Assembly (NCBI GenBank): GCA_963772315.1
Contig: CAVYWJ010000004.1
Span: forward strand, 3,596,001-3,660,000
Origin: Haliangium sp963772315
Lineage (GTDB): Bacteria; Myxococcota_A; Polyangia; Haliangiales; Haliangiaceae
DNA: 64,000 bases
Direction: 5' to 3'
The notes beneath the pieces were generated by a model that was not told the DNA's origin, did no database searches, and saw only the letters and a list, made by a program, of their open reading frames with translations. This document shows positions 52,750 through 64,000 of the stretch, one piece after another. Each line of letters begins with the position of its first letter. The first letter of the stretch is position 1. The position numbers and the translations under genes are program-made.

Positions 52750-53385
52750 ATGACAGAGCATGTGTTGCCGCGAGCGAGCTATCGCGATGTGCTTGGGGCG
52801 CCGCCGACGATGGTGGCCGAGGTGGTTCATGGTCAGCTCCACCTGGGGCCCCGGCCGGATGTTGCCCATGCCAGGGTGGCTTCGATGCTGGGTGGGCTCC
52901 TGATCGGTCGGTTCGGCTTCAGTGGGGCGGGCGGGCCCGGCGGCTGGCGGATCTTCGTCGAGGCGGAGCTGCACCTCGGCGACGAGCCTGACATCGTCGT
53001 GCCCGATCTCGCCGGCTGGCACCGGGAGCGCATGTCCGAGGTGCCAGTGACGCCGTACATCGAGCAGGCGCCCGACTGGGTCTGCGAGGTGCTCTCGCCC
53101 TCGACCGAGGCGCTGGACCGGACCGAGAAGATGGATGTCTACCTGCAAGCAGGCGTGACACACTTGTGGCTGATCGCGCCCGAGCCGCAGACGCTCGAGG
53201 TTTATCAAGTATCTGGGCAGGTTTCCGGGCAGGTTTCCGGGCAAGTATCCGGGCAGGTCGCCGGGCACGCCGAGGAGCAGGGCCGGCGCTGGGTGCATAC
53301 GGCCACGCACGCGGGGCGCACCGCCATCCGGGTCGAGCCGTTCGCGGACGTGGCGCTCGATCTGCACATGCTGTGGCCGCGCTGA
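52750..53385 (+). CDS. Uma2 family endonuclease
   Basis: A 211-residue protein. PDIVVPDLAGW and PDWVCEVLSPST give the D-Xn-E core of the Uma2 (DUF820) restriction-endonuclease-like fold, followed by EKMDVYLQAGVTHLWLI and a final ADVALDLHML. Between residues ~156 and 176 is a tandem QVSG repeat of five units, encoded by a 12-base repeat (53215-53271), not usual in the family. Uma2 genes are abundant in mobile regions; their biological role is unclear. Confidence 0.85.
   Translation: MTEHVLPRASYRDVLGAPPTMVAEVVHGQLHLGPRPDVAHARVASMLGGLLIGRFGFSGAGGPGGWRIFVEAELHLGDEPDIVVPDLAGWHRERMSEVPVTPYIEQAPDWVCEVLSPSTEALDRTEKMDVYLQAGVTHLWLIAPEPQTLEVYQVSGQVSGQVSGQVSGQVAGHAEEQGRRWVHTATHAGRTAIRVEPFADVALDLHMLWPR
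53215..53271 (+). repeat. 12-base in-frame repeat in Uma2 gene
   Basis: About five tandem copies of a unit close to CAGGTTTCCGGG encode QVSG. A related unit (CAGGTGTCCGGT) encodes QVSG and QVPG in the TrpG tail at 58876-58960. Confidence 0.85.
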
Positions 53386-53466
53386 GCTGCGCATTCGCGC
53401 TCTCCGGCCATGGTGAGCGTCGCAGGCATTGACACCTGGGGCGGAGATTCATAGCGTCGGTGGGTG

Positions 53467-55170
53467 ATGGAGCTTCGTCCCGGGCTGCGGCGTGCGCTGG
53501 TTGCGATGGTGCTCCTCGCGAGTCTCGGCGGCGTGCTGCCCGGGCTGGATACGCCCGAGGCTGCGGCGTACGAGTTCGAGGCGCGCGCGCGCACGATCGG
53601 TCAGGGCTACTCGCTGCGCTCGTTCCGGCTGCTCGGGCCCAGTCTGGTCCTGCCGCGGCGGCGGTTCACGCAGGTGCTCAGCCTGGACATCTTCGACATC
53701 GGCGAGCTGCGCGGGCCGCGGCTGGGCAGGGCGCTCTACGATCGGCCGTATCCGCCCAAAGGGCCGCACGTGTACTTCTCGAGCTACGTGCGCATCGATC
53801 ACGATTTCGGCGACTGGGGCGAGGGCAGGCTGGTGGTCGACAACCGGGTGTTCGACGCGGTGGACCTCATCCCCGAGCCTCGAAGACGAGCTGCTCGATA
53901 TCGAGCTGCTGTACGCGTTCATGGCCGCCGAGGGGCTGGCCGGGGGCTGGCTCGATCTACACATCGGGCGGCAGCTCAATGTGGGCGTGCTCGACTGGTG
54001 GGGCATGGACGGGCTCACGGCGCGCGTGCACGCGCCGCACGGCATCGACATCGAGCTCTTCGGCGGGGTGCGCGTGCGCGATGCGTCGCCCCTGGGCTCG
54101 GCCACGACCGAGCTCGATGGCACCGGCAGCGGCGAGTGCGCGGAGTACGTCGAAGGCGCGGTGCCAGGCTCGGGGGCGTGGCGGCCGATCGACATCGAGT
54201 CGCCGATCTCCAACCGCGGCTTCGACAACGACTACGATCTCTGCCCGCAGCGCGAGCAGGTGATGCCGACGTTCGGCGGCGCGATCGAGGGCGGCTACGA
54301 CAGGGCGGGCCGGATCTCGGTCTGGGGGCGCGCGGAGTACCGGCGCTCGATGTCGCCCGAGCCCGCGCTGCTGGGGACGCCGGACCGGCTCGACTACGAG
54401 GACACCGGCCTCTATCCCAACGAGCTCGGCCAGACCCCGGGCTGGGGCACGAACGAGGAGCGCATGGGCGCGTCGGTGCGCGCGGCGCTGGGCTTTGCCG
54501 GGCAGCGCGGGCAGGTGGCGCCGCACGCGGCCGCGAGCTACGACCTGCTCACCGGGAGCATGGACGAGGCGCACGCGGGCGTGCGGCTGCGCTACGGGAT
54601 GCACGCGGTCGAGCCCGAGGTGTACTACAGCGCGTCGCGCTTCGACGGCGACTCGATCTTCAACGTGTTCGCGATCGATCCGTACACCGACCTGCGGCTC
54701 ACCTACGACGTGCGACCGGCTGCGCTGCCGGTGAACGGCTATGCGCGCACCTGGACGCGGCGCTACCGGCCCATCGATGGCGAGGACGGCAGCTTCGCGA
54801 GCGGTGTGCAGATCGGCGCGGGCTACCGGCGCGCCCGGGCCGTGGATGCGCGGCTCGATCTCTTCCACGAGGACGGCTACGGCGGGCGCCGGACCGGGGG
54901 CTACGGCGCCGCGGGCTGGCAGATCACGCCGGAGACGGGCGTGCGCGGGCGCCTGGGCGTGGTCGATCGGGCCGAGGACGGGGCCGGGGTGCGCAACCGC
55001 GAGATCTTCACGCTGCGCGATACCGTGATGGCGCTGCAGGCCGGAGCCAGCTACCGGATCAACGCCGGGGTGATGCTGCACTTCATGGCCGAGCACGACG
55101 TCAGCCGTCACGACCGTGACGAGACCCGCCTGGTCGGCTTGCTCGATCTCGCGTTCCTCCCGGAGGTGCC

Positions 55171-55174
<4 letters not shown>
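53467..55174 (+). CDS. Outer-membrane beta-barrel protein, partner of multiheme cytochrome (frameshift near 53872)
   Basis: ATG 53467 starts a signal-like segment (VAMVLLASLGGVLPGL). The frame shifts at CCCC (53871-53874); removing one C gives DLIPSLEDELLDIELLYAF and 568 residues in all. The protein alternates polar and hydrophobic residues with many short amphipathic strands (RISVWGRAEYRRSM, AGVRLRYGMHAVEPEVYYSAS, ALQAGASYRINAGVMLHFMA) and ends in a strand, as in large outer-membrane barrels. Its TGA overlaps the cytochrome ATG (ATGA). In porin-cytochrome conduits, barrel and multiheme cytochrome form one complex, so a MtrB-like role is inferred from context. I find no MtrB-specific motif. 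Confidence 0.65.
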
Positions 55175-56523
<1,349 letters not shown>

Positions 56524-56651
56524 AGCGCCGTGGAGCGCGGGCCGGCGGCGCGCAGCTGCGAGCCGGGCCCGGGCGTGACCAGGGAGCCAGGTCCTCCCGG
56601 TGATCGGCAGCAACGCCCAAGCGACGCAGATCCGTGCGCTCGCCACCGGGG

Positions 56652-56699
56652 ATGAACCAGTGGGTGCTCTGGACTGGCAGCGGACCGCTGCCTGTGTAA
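56652..56699 (+). promoter_or_regulatory. trpL: Putative trp leader peptide ORF (attenuator)
   Basis: A 15-codon ORF, MNQWVLWTGSGPLPV, ends 15 bases before trpE; Trp is codons 4 and 7. Both Trp codons precede a GGCAGCGGACCGCTGCC hairpin (56676-56692). An upstream GGCAGC (56606-56611) can pair with the same GCTGCC, so mutually exclusive folds are possible. The ribosome site is weak (GGGG just before ATG) and no T-run follows, so control could be through the trpE start rather than a terminator. Confidence 0.5.
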
Positions 56700-56714
56700 C
56701 TCTCGACCCGACGC

Positions 56715-58294
<1,580 letters not shown>

Positions 58295-58314
<20 letters not shown>

Positions 58315-58982
58315 CTACGACTCGTTCACCTGCAACCTCGCCCAGTACCTCGGCGAGCTCGGCGCCGACGTGCGCGTCGAGCGCAACGACGCGATCACCG
58401 TCGAGGAGATCGAGGGGCTCGCGCCCTCGCACATCGTGATCTCGCCCGGTCCGTGCACGCCCAACGAGGCCGGCATCTCGATGCACGTGGTGCGGCGCTT
58501 CGCCGGGGAGGTGCCGATCCTCGGGGTGTGCCTCGGGCATCAGGCGATCGGACAGGTGTTCGGCGGGCGCATCGTGCGCGCGGGCGGGTCATGCACGGCA
58601 AGATGTCCAAGATCTTCCACGACGAGAAGGGGCTGTTCGCGGGGGTCGAGAACCCGTTCGTGGCCACGCGCTACCACTCGCTGGTGATCGCGCCCGAGTC
58701 GCTGCCGGATTCCCTGGAGATCACGGCCAAGACCTGGAACGACGAGATCATGGGCGTGCGGCACCGCGCCTACGTGGGCACGCACGCGCCGCTCGAGGGC
58801 GTGCAGTTCCACCCCGAGTCGATCAGACCCGGGCCGGCAAGCAGATGCTGGCGAACTTCCTGTCGTCCGGCCTGGCGTCCGGTCAAGTGCCCGGGCAGGT
58901 GTCCGGTCACGTGTCCGAGCCGGCGTCGGGCCAGACGTCCGCGCCCATACCAGGCCAGGTGCCAGAGTTGACGTTGCCGTAG
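58295..58982 (+). CDS. trpG: Anthranilate synthase component II, glutamine amidotransferase (two frameshifts)
   Basis: MLILIDNYDSFTCNLAQYL starts the class I amidotransferase. The catalytic Cys lies in ILGVCLGHQAIGQ, and His/Glu in GVQFHPESI. Single-base deletions near 58585 and 58824 break the frame; filled in, 229 residues result. After the normal end (GKQMLANFLSSG) there is a ~30-residue tail with the repeat SGQVPGQVSGHVSE .. SGQTSAPIPGQVPE, not part of the family. It supplies ammonia to TrpE. Three bases separate its stop from the earliest trpD start (GTG 58985). Confidence 0.93.
58876..58960 (+). repeat. 12-base in-frame repeat in trpG tail
   Basis: Degenerate units related to CAGGTGTCCGGT encode QVPG, QVSG, HVSE, QTSA and QVPE. 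The first units resemble the Uma2 repeat at 53.2 kb. Confidence 0.75.
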
Positions 58983-58999
58983 CCGTGGAGCCGCGCAGC

Positions 59000-60060
<1,061 letters not shown>

Positions 60061-60064
<4 letters not shown>

Positions 60065-60861
60065 GCATCATGAACATCCTGGCCCGCATCCTGGACGTGA
60101 AGGCGCGCGAGGTGACCGAGGCGCGCGCCGTGCGGCCCCTGGCGACGCTGGAGGACGCGGCCGCCAAGGCGCCGCCGCCGCGCAGCCTGGCCGCGGCGCT
60201 GCACCGGCCTGCGGGCGCGCCCGTGCGCGTGATCGCCGAGGTGAAGCGCGCCTCGCCCTCGGCCGGGCCGATCCGGCCGCACGCCGATCCGGCCGAGATC
60301 GCGGCCATGTACGAGGCCGCGGGCGCGGCCGCGCTGTCGGTGCTCACCGACGAGTCGTTCTTCGATGGCCACCTGACGTTCCTGGCCCTGGCGCGCGCGG
60401 CCACCAGCATCCCGGTGCTGCGCAAGGACTTCCTCGTCGATCCATACCAGGTGGTCGAGGCCCGGGCAGCGGGCGCGGACGCGGTGCTTCTGATCGTGGC
60501 CGCGCTCGGCCAGGACATGCTGGTGACCCTGCTCGCCGAGGCCCGGCGCCTGGGCATGGACGCGCTGGTCGAGGTGCACGACGCGGACGAGACCGCCCGC
60601 GCCGTCAACGCAGGCGCGGCCATCATCGGCGTGAATCACCGCAACCTGGCCACGTTCGTGGTCGATACCAGCCTGACCGCGCAGCTCCGGCCGCTCGTGC
60701 CCGCGGACGCGATCCTGGTCGGCGAGAGCGGCATCCGCACCGCCGCGGACGTGCGCATGCTGGGCGCGGCTGGTGCGCACGCGGTGCTGGTCGGCGAGCA
60801 GCTCATGCGCCAGCCTCATCCGGGGCACGCGCTGGTCGAGCTGGTGGGGGTGGCGCCGTGA
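60061..60861 (+). CDS. trpC: Indole-3-glycerol-phosphate synthase
   Basis: A 266-residue TIM barrel starting at GTG 60061, which overlaps the trpD stop (GTGA). Diagnostic blocks: VIAEVKRASPSAG (substrate loop), ALSVLTDESFFDG, IPVLRKDFLVDPYQV, GVNHRNLATF and GESGIRTAADV. It closes the indole ring from CdRP. Overlaps trpF by four bases. Confidence 0.96.
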
Positions 60862-61634
60862 TCGTCAAGATCTGCGGCGTGACCCGGCCCGAGGACGCGG
60901 CCGCGGCAGCGCGCGCGGGCGCCGACTGGCTCGGGCTCAACTTCTGGCCGCGCTCGAAGCGGGCCGTTGACCGCGAGCGCGCCCGGGCATGTGCCCTGGC
61001 CGCGCGCGAGGCTGCGCGTGCATGCGGCCGCCGCGTGTCGCTGGTGGGCGTGTTCGTCAACCAGGATGTGGACGAGATGGCCGGGCTGGCCGCTGCGGTG
61101 GGGCTCGATTTCGTGCAGCTCCACGGCGACGAGCCGCCCGCGCTCGGCGCTGCCGTGCGCGCGGCGTGCCGGGACGCCCGAGCGGATAGGATTGGACACG
61201 GCGTCGAGATCGGCGTCGGGAGCAGCCCCGTCATCGGCATCATACGGGCCGTGGCCCTGCGCACCGCCGCGGACATCGACGCTGCGCTGGTGCACGTCGC
61301 CGCCGGTGCCGACGTGCTGCTGGTCGACGCGCCCAGCGCGGGCTATGGCGGCTCCGGGCACACCGGCGACTGGGCGCTGGCGTGTGCCCTGGTGGCTGCG
61401 GCCGGCCGGCCCGTGATCCTGGCCGGCGGGCTCGCCGCGGACAACGTGGCCGCGGCCGTGGCCGAGGTCGGGCCCGCGGGCGTCGACGTCGCCAGCGGCG
61501 TGGAGTCGGCGCCCGGCATCAAGGATACGGATAGGATGCACGCGTTCGTGCAGGCCGCGCGCGCAGCCAAGCGCGCGCCGGCTGGATCGCACGACCCCGT
61601 CAAGCACAAGGCGAGCATGTCGCAGGAGGCGAGT
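60858..61634 (+). CDS. trpF: Phosphoribosylanthranilate isomerase, reading without a stop into trpB
   Basis: GTG 60858 begins VIVKICGVTRPEDAAAAARAGADWLGLNF with the catalytic Cys in KICG. FVQLHGDEPP, the catalytic Asp in LLVDAPSAGYGGSG, and GGLAADNVAAAV, DVASGVESAPGIKD complete the fold. A stop codon is missing after AFVQAARAAKRAPAG: the frame continues through a ~20-residue linker into TrpB, giving a potential TrpF-TrpB fusion of 683 residues. Natural TrpFB fusions are known. A good ribosome site before the TrpB ATG suggests TrpB is also made alone. A missed one-base error in the linker would equally explain the absent stop. Confidence 0.92.
61624..61629 (+). promoter_or_regulatory. Internal Shine-Dalgarno for trpB inside the trpF-trpB frame
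   Basis: A perfect AGGAGG, five bases before ATG 61635. It allows independent TrpB initiation although the trpF frame runs through. Confidence 0.8.
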
Positions 61635-62908
<1,274 letters not shown>

Positions 62909-62912
<4 letters not shown>

Positions 62913-63757
62913 GCGAGCAAAGTACGAGCAAGCCCGGCCAGGGCCGCATCCGCAGCGCGCTGGCCGCCGCGGCAGCGAACCGGCGCGCGGCCCTCATCGT
63001 GTACCTGACCTCGGGCGATCCCAGCCCTGCGGACACCGTGGACATCGTCGAGGCCGCGTTCCGCGCCGGCGCCGACATCATCGAGCTGGGCGTGCCGTTC
63101 AGCGATCCCAACGCCGATGGGGTCGTGATCCAGGAGGCCATGCAGCGGGCCTTGCACGCGGGCGGCGGCCTGCGCAGCACGCTCGCCAGCGTGGCCGAGC
63201 TGCGCCAGCGCGGCTGCGAGGGGCCGATCGTCCTCTTCGGCTACTACAACCCGATCTTCGTGCACGGCATCGAGCGCTTTGCTGCCGAGGCAGCGGACGC
63301 GGGCGTGGACGCGGTGCTCACCGTGGACCTGCCGATCGACGAGATCGACGAGCTGCGGGCGCCGCTGGCGCGCCACGGCGTCGACGTCGTGCCCCTGGTG
63401 GCGCCGACCACCGGGCCCGAGCGCCTGGCGCGCGTGCGCGGGCTGGCGCCGCCGTTCGTCTACTACATCTCGATGACTGGTGTCACCGGAGCCGCGTTTC
63501 GCGGCGCGGCCGGCGGGCCCGAGCGCGTCGCGGTCGTGCGTCAGGCCGCCGAGGCGCCCGTGGCCGTGGGCTTCGGCATCAAGACCGCAGACGACGCGGC
63601 CGCGGTGGCGAGCTATGCCGATGGCGTGGTCGTGGGCTCGGCCGTGGTCCAGCGGATCGCCGACGTCGGGTCCGGGGCTGCATCGGGGACGGCAGTGGAC
63701 GCCGTGTCCCGATTCGTCAGCGAGCTGCGCCAGGCGCTGGAGCGCGCGCGCACGTAG
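62909..63757 (+). CDS. trpA: Tryptophan synthase alpha subunit
   Basis: A 282-residue TIM barrel from ATG 62909, overlapping the trpB stop (ATGA). The catalytic Glu and Asp are in IIELGVPFSDPNADG; GPIVLFGYYNPIF, LTVDLPIDE, FVYYISMTGVTGA and VAVGFGIKTADDA are all conserved. It cleaves indole-3-glycerol phosphate and passes indole to TrpB. Last gene of the trp operon. Confidence 0.97.
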
Positions 63758-63791
63758 CGCGCCTGGCTCCGCGGCGGCTCCAGTGAGTGGG

Positions 63792-63955
63792 GAGGGGGAG
63801 CGTGGGCGCGTTCGGGCGGACGCGGCGCCGATCAGGTGATCGTCCGCCGGACCTGCGGTCCGGCGGACATCGCCGCTTGGTCTTCCGTTGGCATCCTCGC
63901 CCTCCGGGCGAGGAGCACTACAGAACACCGCCCTCAGTCGCCCACGCTCCCCCTC
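63792..63955. repeat. Long inverted repeat with inner hairpins after trpA
   Basis: GAGGGGGAGCGTGGGCG (63792-63808) pairs perfectly with CGCCCACGCTCCCCCTC (63939-63955). The 130-base loop contains a 12-bp stem (GTCCGCCGGACC, TGC, GGTCCGGCGGAC; 63842-63868) and an 8-bp stem (CCTCGCCC, TCC, GGGCGAGG; 63895-63913). It starts 34 bases after trpA and can fold as a multi-branched structure. It probably ends the trp operon. The rest of the window to 64000 shows no gene. Confidence 0.8.
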
Positions 63956-64000
63956 GTTGCGATCTGGAGAGGCGAGCGCTGGAATGTCGGGCTTGTCGTG

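Overview
GC-rich DNA (about 70% by eye, strong G/C preference at third codon positions) from a Gram-negative, lipoprotein-rich bacterium. Eukaryote-like Ser/Thr kinases, large TPR/ATPase kinase fusions, HzsA-related lipoproteins, HEAT-repeat proteins and a GKRTLTQ..VQRR-type N-terminus together suggest Myxococcota, most likely the Kofleriaceae/Haliangium side. That placement is inference; there is no rRNA in the window.

Layout. 0-5 kb: the N-terminal part of a membrane Fe-S oxidoreductase (minus), a metallophosphoesterase and a Ser/Thr kinase carrying a C-terminal BRCT domain. 5-9 kb: a ~1,200-residue kinase-ATPase-TPR protein. 9-12 kb: a minus-strand operon purM-purN-FAD oxidoreductase. 12-16.5 kb: a glycosyltransferase, a receiver-like protein without its phospho-acceptor, then accD-folC and a secreted AMIN-like protein. 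16.5-20.9 kb: an accessory region with inverted 42-bp tandem arrays, two duplicated HEAT-repeat genes flanking a small protein, a possible PD-(D/E)XK protein and a tetratricopeptide-like protein. 21-26.4 kb: aminotransferase, glyA, mutS. 26.7-34 kb: two large HzsA-related lipoproteins with heme motifs around a secreted HEAT protein. 34-50.8 kb: envelope and signalling proteins, namZ-nadD-DUF2520, a 2Fe-2S protein, TPR/cyclic-nucleotide and MshEN/GAF proteins, a cysteine desulfurase. 50.8-53.4 kb: a small decayed defence-like island (antitoxin-like protein, ATPase missing its second half, HNH nuclease, Uma2 nuclease). 53.5-56.5 kb: a beta-barrel protein translationally coupled to a 13-heme cytochrome. 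56.6-63.8 kb: a complete trp operon, trpE-G-D-C-F-B-A, preceded by a short ORF with two Trp codons.

Themes. (1) The sequence carries about 17 one-base insertions or deletions in short G/C runs, several inside normally essential genes (accD, folC, mutS, trpE/G/B). Once each is corrected the total length of every affected gene is a multiple of three and domains are intact, so most look like base-calling errors rather than decay. (2) Gene ends carry long inverted repeats. Two of them, at 12.8 and 22.2 kb, hold the same ~107-bp loop between entirely different stems. (3) Tandem repeats with lengths divisible by three recur: 42 bp between genes, 12 bp inside gene 3' ends. (4) The redox proteins (multiheme conduit, HzsA-related lipoproteins, Fe-S oxidoreductase) suggest electron transfer through the envelope.
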